From Actinomycetota bacterium (GTDB lineage: Bacteria > Actinomycetota > Actinomycetes > S36-B12 > CAIYMF01): a stretch of 64,000 bases of DNA. Numbering within the stretch: position 1 is the first letter of the stretch; each line of letters starts with the position of its first letter. The notes below the pieces were generated by a model. That model saw nothing but the letters and a program-made list of their open reading frames with translations. It was not told the DNA's origin and searched no databases. Of this stretch, positions 36,811-45,786 are shown piece after piece. The stretch is from the NCBI GenBank assembly GCA_026393115.1, contig JAPLAU010000031.1:1-64000 (forward strand), read 5' to 3'. The position numbers and the translations under genes are program-made.

Positions 36811-37971
36811 CTACTGGCCGAGCCGAGGGTGTGCGCGCGCGGCCAGCCGCTCCTTGAGTTCCACGATGGGCAAAATCGGGGTCGGGTCGACTCCGAGCGA
36901 CAGCGCCGCGTAGACCGACGCCCAGTCGGCCACGCCCACCAGGTCAGCGAGTCGCTCGACGGGGTGCCCTTCGACCGCTCTGATCGTGCTGACGTTGACC
37001 CCGCGTGCGGTGGCGAGATCAACCGCGAGGTCGGCTCGGGCTGCCGTGGGTTCGAGTTCGGCAGCGTCTCGCAACAACACCAGTCGCATGCGCAACGACG
37101 GATCGGGGTCGCTGACCCGATCGCGGAAAATGTCATCGACATCGTCGCCCAGCAGCTGCGGCGCCTCGAATGCCACCACCTGATTGTGAACGGCCTCAGG
37201 CACAGCGCCATGAATCGCAGGAATCTGCGCATTCTCATTGAGTTGGCAGGCGAAGCGATAGGCGGCCACGGCGCCCAACTCACCCGAACCCCACAGCAAT
37301 GGAAGCGACTCGGCCACCGCGAGACCGAGAGTCTTCGCCTCGTTCTCTTCCAGCGGCACCTCAACACCGCAGCGTCGAGCGACATCGTCGAGCCGGTCGG
37401 CGGCACGCATCAAGGCAGGCTCCGAGCCGCTCACCAGATCAAGACTCTCGCCCACCATCAGAAGCGGCGTGAGCAGCGTCCACAGGCTCGCTCGCGGCAT
37501 GCGGCCCTGGGCATCGACCGCCAGCACCACCGATCCGGAGAACGACTGGGCGAGGCGGTGCAGGGATGAACCTTCGGCGCCGATCGCTACCAGCCGACTT
37601 CCACGACGACCCGCCTCGGCTGCCGATGAGAGTGTTTCTTCGGTCTCTCCACTGCACGACACCGCAATGACCACATCGACAGCACCAACCCAGGCTGGAA
37701 GCACGCTGTCGTTGATCGCCACCACCGGAATTGCAGCACTTCGCGAGGCGAGGGCGGCAAGGACGGCGCCGACGATTCCCGATCCGCCCATTCCACACAC
37801 CACCACTGCACGCGGCCGACCTTCCGAGGCCAATTGAGCAAGTGCCCGTCGATCGAGGGTGTCGAGGCCGATGCGAACTTGCGCGCCACTGGACGCCACA
37901 GCACGCAGCATCAACCCCGGATCGGCCGCCACGAGAGCAACCGGATCATCAAGGATGAGGTCGTCGGCCAC
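36811..37971 (-). CDS. SIS-domain phosphomannose/phosphoglucose isomerase-like protein
   Basis: The 386-residue protein has two SIS domains. VVVCGMGGSGIVGAVLAALA and AVSCSGETEETLSS are the sugar-phosphate-binding loops, and the C-terminal half has the bifunctional PGI/PMI family features. The family interconverts fructose-6-phosphate with mannose-6-phosphate or glucose-6-phosphate. GTG 37971 starts 4 bases after the Trm112 stop. Its position between manB and ahcY matches Rv3256c. It probably feeds mannose-6-phosphate to ManB. Confidence 0.85.
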   Translation of the reverse strand: MADDLILDDPVALVAADPGLMLRAVASSGAQVRIGLDTLDRRALAQLASEGRPRAVVVCGMGGSGIVGAVLAALASRSAAIPVVAINDSVLPAWVGAVDVVIAVSCSGETEETLSSAAEAGRRGSRLVAIGAEGSSLHRLAQSFSGSVVLAVDAQGRMPRASLWTLLTPLLMVGESLDLVSGSEPALMRAADRLDDVARRCGVEVPLEENEAKTLGLAVAESLPLLWGSGELGAVAAYRFACQLNENAQIPAIHGAVPEAVHNQVVAFEAPQLLGDDVDDIFRDRVSDPDPSLRMRLVLLRDAAELEPTAARADLAVDLATARGVNVSTIRAVEGHPVERLADLVGVADWASVYAALSLGVDPTPILPIVELKERLAARAHPRLGQ

Positions 37972-37975
37972 GCAA

Positions 37976-38197
37976 TCACTGCCCTGCGGGGTTACCGACG
38001 CCGTTCGGTCCCGCAGTGGCCTCGTCGAGAAGCATCACGGGGATGGCATCGCGCACGGGGAAACTCGTGCGGCAACGGGTGCAGACCAACGCCGAGGCCG
38101 GCTCGTCAACTTCAACCGGTGCGTGGTGTTCGCATGGGCAGGCCAAGATGTCGAGCAGGATGGGATCGAGCCCAAGCGGACCAATAGAACCACTCAC
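37976..38197 (-). CDS. Trm112-family zinc-binding protein
   Basis: The 73-residue protein has the Trm112 pattern DPILLDILACPC (C20, C22), then VCTRC (C39, C42), RTSFPVRDAIPVMLLDEA. The first pair is CPC rather than the usual CPxC, which leaves one residue less between ligands. In eukaryotes Trm112 activates methyltransferases; bacterial partners are mostly unknown. GTG 38197 follows GGAGG by six bases and overlaps the manB stop as GTGA, implying coupled translation. Confidence 0.88.
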   Translation of the reverse strand: MSGSIGPLGLDPILLDILACPCEHHAPVEVDEPASALVCTRCRTSFPVRDAIPVMLLDEATAGPNGVGNPAGQ

Positions 38198-39606
38198 TGC
38201 GCGCCTCCGATGACCGACAGCGCCTCATCACGGGCTGCCTGCATGTCTGCTTGCGTGGCACCTTCGACATTGAGCCGAAGCAATGGCTCGGTGTTGGAGG
38301 CCCGCACGTTGAACCACCATGTGCCCGCGTCGACGGTGAGTCCGTCGAGTTCGTCGAGTTGATATCCGCGCGAGCCAAAGTGTTGACGCACTGCGGCAAC
38401 CGACGCTGCCGCATCACTGACGACGGTGTTGATTTCACCGCTAGCCACGTAGCGCTCGTAATCGCCCAGCAGACTCGAGAGCGCGGTTCCGGCTGGGGCT
38501 TCCGACAGGGCTGCGAGAGCATGCATCGCAGCGAGCATGCCTGAGTCGGCGTTCCAGAAATCACTGAAGTAGAAGTGGCCCGAGTGCTCGCCGCCGAAGA
38601 TAGCGCCAGTGCGTGCCATCTCGGCCTTGATGAACGAGTGACCGACACGAGTGCGCAACGGCACTCCTCCGTGCTCGGCCACGATCTCAGGCACCGAGTG
38701 CGACGTGATCAAGTTGTGAATGATCGTGGCGCCTGGGTCGCGCGCGAGTTCGCGCACCGCAATCAGCGCAGTCAGCGTCGACGGGTTCACCACACGCCCG
38801 CTTTCATCGACAACGAAACAACGGTCAGCATCACCATCGAAGGCAAGTCCGATGTCAGCTTTCTCGGCCACCACACGCGCCTGCAAGTCGACAAGGTTTG
38901 CCGGCTCGATGGGGTTGGCCTCGTGATTCGGGAAGCTTCCGTCGAGTTCGAAGTACATCGGAACAATGTCGAGTGGCAGCGGCGCAAGCCCAGCGGCATC
39001 GCCGAGGACCGCGGGAACCGTAAAGCCGCCCATGCCATTGCCGGCATCGATGACGACGCGCAGCGAGCGACCGGTGAGCGGCACGAGGTCGCGCAGGAAC
39101 TGTGCGTAGGCCGTGAGCATGTCTTGCTCCGACACCACGCCGGGCTGATCGACTGTCGGCGCGGGCGAGTCGATCAGACCCGCCGCCAGGAGGTCACGAA
39201 TCTCACGCAAGCCCGATTCCTGTCCGACCGGAGCAGCGCCCGCACGACACAACTTGATTCCGTTGTACTGGGCAGGATTGTGGCTCGCAGTGAACATCGC
39301 GCCCGGGAGTCCGAGTGAGCCCGAGGCGAAGTACAGACCGTCGGTTGAGCACAGGCCGATCTCAATGACGTTCACTCCCGCGGCCGTGGCTCCGGCAGCA
39401 AAGGCAGCAACGAGGTCGGGTCCGCTGGGCCGCATGTCATGTCCCACGACGACAGCCCCTGGGCCTCCGGCCGCGGTGGTGATTCCTAGGACTTCAACGA
39501 ATGCGGTGCCGACAGCCCGCGCAATGTCAGAGTCGAGTTGTTGCGGCACAACGCCGCGGATGTCATAGGCCTTGATGAGGGCATCGAGATCGCGCACAGC
39601 CGTCAC
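38194..39606 (-). CDS. manB: phosphomannomutase/phosphoglucomutase
   Basis: The 470-residue alpha-D-phosphohexomutase has phosphoserine S108 in MFTASHNPAQYNG, the metal loop LAFDGDADRCFVVDE, the sugar loop FGGEHSGHFYF and the phosphate loop VRASNTEPLLRLNVE. It converts mannose-6-phosphate to mannose-1-phosphate. Start is GTG 39606. Upstream and downstream genes share the strand with tiny gaps. Together with the SIS isomerase and the ManC-like protein it completes the route to GDP-mannose. Confidence 0.94.
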   Translation of the reverse strand: MTAVRDLDALIKAYDIRGVVPQQLDSDIARAVGTAFVEVLGITTAAGGPGAVVVGHDMRPSGPDLVAAFAAGATAAGVNVIEIGLCSTDGLYFASGSLGLPGAMFTASHNPAQYNGIKLCRAGAAPVGQESGLREIRDLLAAGLIDSPAPTVDQPGVVSEQDMLTAYAQFLRDLVPLTGRSLRVVIDAGNGMGGFTVPAVLGDAAGLAPLPLDIVPMYFELDGSFPNHEANPIEPANLVDLQARVVAEKADIGLAFDGDADRCFVVDESGRVVNPSTLTALIAVRELARDPGATIIHNLITSHSVPEIVAEHGGVPLRTRVGHSFIKAEMARTGAIFGGEHSGHFYFSDFWNADSGMLAAMHALAALSEAPAGTALSSLLGDYERYVASGEINTVVSDAAASVAAVRQHFGSRGYQLDELDGLTVDAGTWWFNVRASNTEPLLRLNVEGATQADMQAARDEALSVIGGAQ

Positions 39607-39645
39607 ACTAGTCCCGACGGGACGCTCGTGGGTAAGCGCGTCGAC

Positions 39646-39891
39646 TCAGCCTGTGCGACGGCGAGCCGAGTCGAGAACGCGCTCGACGCTGAGAACCTCG
39701 TCGCCACGCATCCACACCCGGTGGTCGCAGTCGAGGCAGTTTGTGAATTCAACGTGGCTGCCATCTTCGAGTTCGAGGGCGATGCGGGTGATGCGAGCGC
39801 TCTCGCACACGGCACAGCCCGGAGCCTCGGCACCACGTGCCCCCGGCCGAAGCAGGGATCCAAGGTCGATATGCCCGTCAGTGGTTGCTCC
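39646..39891 (-). CDS. small zinc-finger protein of unknown function
   Basis: From ATG 39891 the protein has 81 residues and two CxxC knuckles, C27/C30 and C53/C56, separated by a beta-type stretch RITRIALELEDGSHVEF. The layout resembles a zinc ribbon. AGGAGG lies 9 bases upstream, and a TTGATT-17-TATCGT promoter is 70 bases upstream. It precedes manB, where Mycobacterium has Rv3258c, a conserved protein of unknown function; homology is suspected from position only. Confidence 0.65.
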   Translation of the reverse strand, partial: GATTDGHIDLGSLLRPGARGAEAPGCAVCESARITRIALELEDGSHVEFTNCLDCDHRVWMRGDEVLSVERVLDSARRRTG

Positions 39892-39959
39892 CATGGCACC
39901 GTACCTCCTGATCTCCTGAATCTCGCGAATCGAGACGTGACCCATTTGGTCGCATCCCC

Positions 39960-39988
39960 ACGATAGCCGTGTGACTGGTGTGAATCAA
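39960..39988 (-). promoter_or_regulatory. promoter of the zinc-finger/manB operon
   Basis: TTGATT at 39983-39988 and TATCGT at 39960-39965 are 17 bases apart on the minus strand. This gives a leader of about 60 bases before ATG 39891. Confidence 0.55.
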
Positions 39989-40036
39989 GTGATGGATGTG
40001 ATTACTTTTTGACGCAAATAGTTACTCTTAGTAGTT

Positions 40037-40066
40037 GATTCTCACGATTAGTCCAATCGTGGAATC
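40037..40066 (-). terminator. hairpin in the DUF3499-zinc-finger gap
   Basis: CACGATT (40043-40049) and AATCGTG (40055-40061) form a perfect 7-bp stem with a 5-base loop, extended by GATT/AATC after a small bulge. It could stop transcription from DUF3499, although no T run follows. Confidence 0.4.
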
Positions 40067-40105
40067 TCAGCTGTGCATTTAGTGGGTGCCCAAAACTGCT
40101 TATAT

Positions 40106-40127
40106 GCGCGCTTGGGGTCCCCCGATG
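40106..40127 (+). repeat. 45-bp dispersed repeat, partial copy next to the G-rich array
   Basis: GCGCGCTTGGGG followed by TCCCCCGATG matches the right half of the 45-bp element with one change (A to T at the centre). As at copy A, a purine-rich stretch follows at once. Confidence 0.75.
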
Positions 40128-40130
40128 CGA

Positions 40131-40266
40131 AAGGGAGGGGGGTCGGAAGGGAGGGCGGGCGAAAGGGAGGGCGGGCGAAAGGGAGGGCGGGCGAAAGGGA
40201 GGGCGGGCGAAAGGGAGGGGGGCGAAAAAATGGCGGGCGAAAGGGAGGGGCGGCGAAAAGAGGCGG
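40131..40266 (+). repeat. G-rich tandem array with 16-bp units
   Basis: Four perfect 16-bp units (GGGAGGGCGGGCGAAA) run from 40149 to 40212, with degenerate units on both sides. Each contains three or four G runs with short loops, a pattern able to form G-quadruplexes on the plus strand. The minus-strand transcript of the DUF3499 gene reads through it as C-rich, G-poor RNA. Confidence 0.85.
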
Positions 40267-40267
40267 G

Positions 40268-40639
40268 CTAGGAATCGGAGGCGTTGCGCAGCATGCGCAG
40301 ATGCCCGCGGCGGTTGACCTCAACCATCTCGGCGTGCACTTCCTCGACGTACGGCGTCTCGTCGCGCCCACGAGCTGCCTCACGCACAGCATCGGCGAGG
40401 GCTTCCAGATCGTCGATACTCGGCAGCAGAGCCGCGGGATCGGGTTCGAGGCGCACAATCTCCCAGCCACGCGGCGCGGTGAGCCGCTCGGAGTGGGTTT
40501 GACAGAGGTCGTAGCAGTGCGGCTCAGCGTAGGTAGCCAGCGGACCGAGCACGGCCGTTGAGTCGGCATACACGTACGTGAGCGTCGCGTATGCCTGACG
40601 GGCACACGCCGGCTTCGAGCAACGACGCACAGGGCTCAC
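40268..40639 (-). CDS. DUF3499 family protein
   Basis: The 123-residue protein is an almost perfect DUF3499 member: SPVRRCSKPAC, ATLTYVYADSTAVLGPLATY, HCYDLCQTHSERLTAPRGWE. C7, C11, C42 or C46 and nearby His residues look like metal ligands. The family is restricted to Actinobacteria and its function is unknown. GTG 40639 is chosen because family members begin at this point and because TACCGT sits 7 bases upstream, giving a leaderless start. It ends directly at the G-rich array. Confidence 0.88.
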   Translation of the reverse strand: MSPVRRCSKPACARQAYATLTYVYADSTAVLGPLATYAEPHCYDLCQTHSERLTAPRGWEIVRLEPDPAALLPSIDDLEALADAVREAARGRDETPYVEEVHAEMVEVNRRGHLRMLRNASDS

Positions 40640-40646
40640 GGACCAG

Positions 40647-40652
40647 ACGGTA
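40647..40652 (-). promoter_or_regulatory. -10 box of a leaderless DUF3499 promoter
   Basis: TACCGT is followed by seven bases and GTG 40639, with no Shine-Dalgarno. Confidence 0.5.
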
Positions 40653-40725
40653 GCGGCCCTCGGGCCTCCGCCGCGGCACCGACACGGCCATGCGCGCGAC
40701 CAGACGCGCACGAGAGGGGCATCAA

Positions 40726-42189
40726 CTAGCCGTTCGCTACCGCGAGGTTGGGTTGCGCCTCGGGCACCGAGACCTTCGATCGCACCGGTGACATCGGGAC
40801 TCCCGTGGCCATCGTGCCGCTCGCCGCGGGCAGGCTCGTCACACGGGCCACTCGAATCATGCCGCTTCCCGAAGGCGGGGTCACCACGAGCGAGAACGAC
40901 CCTTCACCTGGTGGTTTCGCAGTCCACACCTGCGTTGAACCGCGGGTGATCTTCAACTTGGTCTTGGTCGCCTTGCCCTGCCGATTGATGGTGGTCACCA
41001 CCACGGTGACATCACGATCGCCGGCTGTGTTGGTGATGTAGAGCCGGTGCCGGTAGGTGCTGCCACTGGGAAGCCCTGCAACAGCGGCGGGTCCGGTGAG
41101 AGCAGGTGCCGAACCGGCATAGGCGAATTCGCCGACACCTGTGGGCTCACCGAGCCGATACCACGCGCCCGCAATGATCGGCACTGTCGAGGTCAGTTCA
41201 ACCGCGGAAGGCTGCTCACGCAGCACCTTGGTCAGATCGACCACCTCAACCTGACCTGCGGTGAGACTCACCGTGCTCAAGCCGGCAGGTGAGAACGACC
41301 CTGACGGCGTCAACAGCCGCACCTTCACCGTTGCGTCGTGGTCGGGTGAGAGCACGCTCAACTGAACCGGAGTCACTCGAGCGGGTATTCCGACAACGAC
41401 CACGGTGGTCGACGGCGCCGCCGCGCTCGGCACCCAGTCAACTCCCCGAGGTATGAGACCGGTTACTTGCTGATCGCTCACCGCAGCCGACACGCGCCCG
41501 GACTGCACGTCAACGTGCACGACGAATTGAGGAACTCCGGGGGCCAAGGCACTCAGGCTCAGACGCACTTGTCCTCGCGCCGGCACGAACACGCCGCGTC
41601 CACCTGGCGCCGGCAGTGGGCCCATGGGTCCCCAGAGCAGCACGTCGACCGAAGCTGGTGACTCTTCAGGATTGGCCAGAGTCACCACGCTGGTGCGGCC
41701 GACGTCCGAACCTCCCCCAACAAACCACTGATCGGTTCCCGGAGCGGCGCACTCCATTGCGGCCAAACCACGCGCCTTGCCCTGGTCGCCGAGCGTCATT
41801 TGATCAAGCACCAGCCCGGGCGCCAGCGAGCCCTTCGCGGAGGCAACGACAGGCGGAAGCGGTGTGCCTGCCGTGCTCAATGTGCGTGCGGCCCCAGCAG
41901 CCGGAATAGAGACCTTCTCAACCGCGGTGCCCTTGGGCGGAAGAGTGGCGATCTGTGCGCCGCCAGTGCCCGCCTTTTGACCCGGCAATCCCGGAGTCAC
42001 CATGGCCGTCACGGCCGACTGAACGTCGGCGCTGGCGATCGGATCAGGGCAGACCAACCGACTTGATTCCACCGGCTCGACCACGACAGCCGGAGGCTCA
42101 GGAACTGAGGCGACGACCGGGTGCAGAACGCTACCAACAACGACAATCGCCGCGGCGGCACCGAGTATCACCAGGTGGGCGCGCTTCAT
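40726..42189 (-). CDS. DUF5719 family protein, membrane-anchored and extracellular
   Basis: The 487-residue protein starts MKRAHLVILGAAAAIVVVG, an uncleaved anchor or signal peptide, and the rest is a long beta-rich extracellular region. GTDQWFVGGGSDVGRTSVV and ASVDVLLWGPMGPLPAPGGR are the DUF5719 landmarks. The family lies beside the giant GT2 gene in many Actinobacteria. Its ATG overlaps the GT2 stop as ATGA, so the two are translationally coupled and may form a complex at the membrane. Function unknown. Confidence 0.82.
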   Translation of the reverse strand: MKRAHLVILGAAAAIVVVGSVLHPVVASVPEPPAVVVEPVESSRLVCPDPIASADVQSAVTAMVTPGLPGQKAGTGGAQIATLPPKGTAVEKVSIPAAGAARTLSTAGTPLPPVVASAKGSLAPGLVLDQMTLGDQGKARGLAAMECAAPGTDQWFVGGGSDVGRTSVVTLANPEESPASVDVLLWGPMGPLPAPGGRGVFVPARGQVRLSLSALAPGVPQFVVHVDVQSGRVSAAVSDQQVTGLIPRGVDWVPSAAAPSTTVVVVGIPARVTPVQLSVLSPDHDATVKVRLLTPSGSFSPAGLSTVSLTAGQVEVVDLTKVLREQPSAVELTSTVPIIAGAWYRLGEPTGVGEFAYAGSAPALTGPAAVAGLPSGSTYRHRLYITNTAGDRDVTVVVTTINRQGKATKTKLKITRGSTQVWTAKPPGEGSFSLVVTPPSGSGMIRVARVTSLPAASGTMATGVPMSPVRSKVSVPEAQPNLAVANG

Positions 42190-45100
42190 GGAGTCACCTC
42201 CCCAGCGGAAGGACTAGGCGAAACGAACGCAGTAACGGATGCGAACTCGTCGTCGCCCACGATGTCGGCATCGGGGTCATCGGTCGGACGACGACGACCC
42301 GGCAGAGCAAGGACAATCACGACGGCAACGAGCAGGCCTTGCAGCCACAACCACCGGTGTCGCGGCTCTTGGTCAAACCACACCGAGAGCGTTCCCGCAC
42401 CATCGGACAACGTGAATGACTGCCGCCAGCCGTCACCCCGGTCATCGTGCAGCGCAAGTGCCACCCCATCCAGGGTGGCCCGCCACGACGGGTCGGAACG
42501 CTCGGCAAGCACGACCACCGACTCCGACGGCATTGCCTTCGGCAGCGGCCCGTCAACCCACACCGCGCCATCACGCGACCCTGCGGCAATGGGGGTCACT
42601 GGCGGTTTATCTGCCAGAGCACGCACCCGATCGCTGTCAGTGTCGAGTCGCCAGAGGGTGTCTCCTTCGGCGGTGCTGATGCGACGAAGTCCCGGCTCGG
42701 AGTCGAGTACGGATACCAACTCAGGGCTGGCAGCGGCCAGCACGACAAAGCGCACGCCGTAGCGACCCAGTCCGTCAACTTCACCGCCACCGCGGCCGGC
42801 CATCAGGTCGGCCACCAAGCTGTTGAGTTGGTCGTAGGCAGCGGCGGGCGGCCCCGTCTCGGCAGCGCCCAGTCGTGGACCTTCGCCGTCGATGAGCGCG
42901 TATTCGATACCCCGATCGCTGGGGCGGAACACCAACGACCGCGGACGATCCGCGCCAAGCGATTGGGCCGCGACGAATGCCGGTACCGCTGAGCCGTCGC
43001 CACGAACGACGGTGTCGCCGACGCCGTGCCACGCCCACCAACCAGCCGTCAGCAAGGGCGCGGCGATAGCCGCGACCACTGCGATGGCCGCGGCCGGCTG
43101 ACGCCAACTGAAACTGTCGCCGGCAAGCCGAACGCCGATGCCATCGGCTGCCACGGCGCACGCCACGATCAGGCCTAGGCCGAAAACGATCGTGGCAGGG
43201 CCAGGCCATGTCAGCAGTGGCAGTGATTCCGACGCCGGCCGCACCTGTACCAGCGACTGAATGATTGCCAGCGTCAGTCCGAGTAGCGCCACGATCCATC
43301 CGACGATCGCAACCGAACGCGAACGGCGTCGCAGGAGACCACCAATTCCCAGCGCGACAATTCCGACTGTGAACCACACCGGAATTGCGGCGGGGCCACC
43401 TGGATCAAGCAGTGCAACTTGCCAAGGGGCCAGATCAGGATCGATCGGTCCGGGGAGTCCTGCCTGTAAGAACCACGACGCGGGATGAAGCACAAGGTCG
43501 AGTGACCACGGCACGAGAAGAACTAACGGCACGAGGACAAGAACAACCATCCTGAGCAGCACGACACGGGATCGAAAACTCAGCGGCACCAAGGTGGTGG
43601 CGGTTACGGCACTCTGTGGGTTGAGAACGCTCAGTCGTTCATCCGAGGTCTCCGACACTCCACTGGCAGCCAACTGCGGAATACCGCGAGCCCACACAAT
43701 CGCGACGATCACGAGCAGCAGACACACCGGCCACGACAGCGGCACAAAGGCCGTCATGATGGCCAGCAGTAGCGCACCACCCCAGGCAGCCCGCCATGAC
43801 ACGGGTGCACGCAATGCCACGCGCACCATGGCCGGCAACAAAATCAAGAACACCACGGTGCCCAGTCGGCCGGTAGCAACAGCACCGACAGCGGCGGGAA
43901 GCAAGGCATAGGCCGCGGCCGCAATCACGCGCACTACGCGACTGTCGACAACCCGCCGCAGCGCGAGGTACATCACAACTCCTGCGACGGGAATGCCCAC
44001 CATCAAGATGGCGTCGACTGCTCGTGAGGCATTTCCGAGTAGGAAGGTCGCGACCACTCCCACCACCATCAAGTAGGGCGGCGCAGCGGTTGAGGCGCCC
44101 GGGCCTACTTCATGCCAGCCCTGCGCGTAGGTATCCCAGAGATCGCCGGTGCCAGAGGGTGCTGGCAGCAACGAACCACCCTCAAGTAGTCCGAAGGCAA
44201 ACCATGCTCGTACCGAAATGAGGCAGACCAGCGTGAGCAAGAAAGCGAGCAGCAGCGCTGGTCGTTTCACCCAGAAACCAAGTCGTCCTTGCTGATCGTC
44301 GAACGAGTCATCGAAGGCTTCATCTTCTGAAGGACCGGCCGTGGCCGGCCCCGAACTGGCCGCTGACGTGCCGGCGGTACCGCCGAGGAAGGCAACAAAG
44401 GCTTCAAAAGCGTGCCGCAACTGCGAGCCGAAACGCGGCCTCAATCCTGCAAGGTCGCGCGGATCAACCTCGTTGGTACGGGCAGTCAGTCGTCGTGAGG
44501 CCGCAATACGGCCCGGGTGAAGTAGCACCGAGCCGAGCGCGCCGAACTCATCGGCCGCTTCGTCGGGCGCCTTCAAGAGCAGCAATCCAACGCCTCGAAT
44601 AACGGAACCGAAAACGAGACGCAAAAGCACCAGCGGAATCAACACTGTGCGTGTGTGTGCGAGCAACACATGCATGGCCGACTCACGGTCGACGCGGGGG
44701 GCATCATTGTTAACGGCGTGCAACGGACGCCGTCCGTGGATGCCTGCTTCAGCGTGATGTACCTCAGCGTCGGTTGCCACAATGACGCGATAACCGGCCG
44801 CGTTCGCGCGCCACCCGAAGTCGACATCGTCACGGAACATGCGCACCGAGGGATCGAAGCCACCGAGCGCATCCCACACATCGCGACGCACGAGCATGCC
44901 GGCACTTCCAACGGCCAGCACATCGCGCAGGCCGTCGTGCTGACCCTGATCGAGTTCACCACGTTCAAGACCAGTAACACGACGGCCGGACGCGGCAATG
45001 GTGACGCCGTTTTCAAGGAGCAGCCGTCGGTCATGCCACCCCAATACCTTGGGACCGATGACGGCGGCACCGGTCACCGTGTCACTGGCGTCGAGCAATG

Positions 45101-45707
45101 CCTGCAACGCATTGACGGCGGGCGCACAGTCATCGTGCAGCAGCCACACCCAGTGAACGGCGGGCTCGTCGACCACGGCCACCGGCTCGTCGGGCCACAC
45201 GTCGTCGTCATAGTCATCGTCATCGTCATCGACGGCCATGGAATCTACGGGGGGTTCGCTGAACCATTCGTCGCGGTCGACAACGTCATCGGGAAACGCC
45301 CCGTCGGAATCGATCAGGGTGTCAGCGTGGGCCACACCCGCTGCCACGGCTGCTCCAAACGATGTGTTGGTAGCGAGGGTGACCACTCGTTCAGCGCCGA
45401 GCCACTCTGTGACCAACTGCCCCGAGGCATCGTCGCTGCCGGTATCGACTGCGACCACGAGGTCGGGGCGGCGATTCATTCGATCGATCGTGGCAATGGC
45501 CGGCGGTAGCCAGCGGGCGCCATTGTGGGTAACAAGTACCGCGACCACCCGGTGCTCACGACGCTCAAGTGGGACTTCGGGCTCGTCGTCATCGAAGACC
45601 AAATCTGCATAACGGTCGACTCGCTCGACGACGGACTCACGTTCCTCGTCGTAGAGGTTGTCGAGGTCCGGAGCCGCAAGTGGCTCGAACCCGGGATGCT
45701 CACTCAT
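42186..45707 (-). CDS. large glycosyltransferase family 2 membrane protein
   Basis: The 1173-residue protein has an N-terminal GT-A domain (about 50-300): VAVLVTHNGARWLPPAI, the nucleotide-site VAVDTGSDDAS, acceptor-side LLHDDC as DxD-type metal ligands, then MFRDDVDFGWRANAAGYR. About a dozen membrane helices fill 470-900 and an extracellular C-terminal domain ends at a last helix near 1135-1155. Residues 131-182 are an acidic insertion including a run of nine Asp/Tyr. It probably adds a sugar to a lipid-linked or wall glycan. Conserved position next to whiB and DUF5719. Confidence 0.85.
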   Translation of the reverse strand: MSEHPGFEPLAAPDLDNLYDEERESVVERVDRYADLVFDDDEPEVPLERREHRVVAVLVTHNGARWLPPAIATIDRMNRRPDLVVAVDTGSDDASGQLVTEWLGAERVVTLATNTSFGAAVAAGVAHADTLIDSDGAFPDDVVDRDEWFSEPPVDSMAVDDDDDDYDDDVWPDEPVAVVDEPAVHWVWLLHDDCAPAVNALQALLDASDTVTGAAVIGPKVLGWHDRRLLLENGVTIAASGRRVTGLERGELDQGQHDGLRDVLAVGSAGMLVRRDVWDALGGFDPSVRMFRDDVDFGWRANAAGYRVIVATDAEVHHAEAGIHGRRPLHAVNNDAPRVDRESAMHVLLAHTRTVLIPLVLLRLVFGSVIRGVGLLLLKAPDEAADEFGALGSVLLHPGRIAASRRLTARTNEVDPRDLAGLRPRFGSQLRHAFEAFVAFLGGTAGTSAASSGPATAGPSEDEAFDDSFDDQQGRLGFWVKRPALLLAFLLTLVCLISVRAWFAFGLLEGGSLLPAPSGTGDLWDTYAQGWHEVGPGASTAAPPYLMVVGVVATFLLGNASRAVDAILMVGIPVAGVVMYLALRRVVDSRVVRVIAAAAYALLPAAVGAVATGRLGTVVFLILLPAMVRVALRAPVSWRAAWGGALLLAIMTAFVPLSWPVCLLLVIVAIVWARGIPQLAASGVSETSDERLSVLNPQSAVTATTLVPLSFRSRVVLLRMVVLVLVPLVLLVPWSLDLVLHPASWFLQAGLPGPIDPDLAPWQVALLDPGGPAAIPVWFTVGIVALGIGGLLRRRSRSVAIVGWIVALLGLTLAIIQSLVQVRPASESLPLLTWPGPATIVFGLGLIVACAVAADGIGVRLAGDSFSWRQPAAAIAVVAAIAAPLLTAGWWAWHGVGDTVVRGDGSAVPAFVAAQSLGADRPRSLVFRPSDRGIEYALIDGEGPRLGAAETGPPAAAYDQLNSLVADLMAGRGGGEVDGLGRYGVRFVVLAAASPELVSVLDSEPGLRRISTAEGDTLWRLDTDSDRVRALADKPPVTPIAAGSRDGAVWVDGPLPKAMPSESVVVLAERSDPSWRATLDGVALALHDDRGDGWRQSFTLSDGAGTLSVWFDQEPRHRWLWLQGLLVAVVIVLALPGRRRPTDDPDADIVGDDEFASVTAFVSPSPSAGEVTP

Positions 45708-45715
45708 TGGATCTG

Positions 45716-45721
45716 ACTCTA
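45716..45721 (-). promoter_or_regulatory. -10 box of a leaderless promoter for the large GT2 gene
   Basis: TAGAGT is 8 bases before ATG 45707, with no ribosome binding site in between. Confidence 0.45.
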
Positions 45722-45786
45722 CGCGTCACCCGAGCGGTCGCATCCCTTCACAACGTGTTCCGGGGCGACTCACCACCGGAGCTGCG

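Larger units (their letters stand above)
39892..40267. other. intergenic region with promoter, hairpin and G-rich array
   Basis: No gene is present. From right to left it holds the G-rich tandem array after DUF3499, a partial 45-bp repeat, a low-GC stretch with a hairpin and the promoter for the zinc-finger gene. The stretch 39966-40080 is markedly richer in A and T than its surroundings. Confidence 0.7.

Noticed and set aside
36487-37569. 360-codon plus-strand ORF over CDF and SIS genes
   Set aside because: It crosses two well supported genes on the other strand and lacks a ribosome binding site or domain.
40149-40212. Second CRISPR-like candidate
   Set aside because: 16-bp units without spacers; a simple tandem array.
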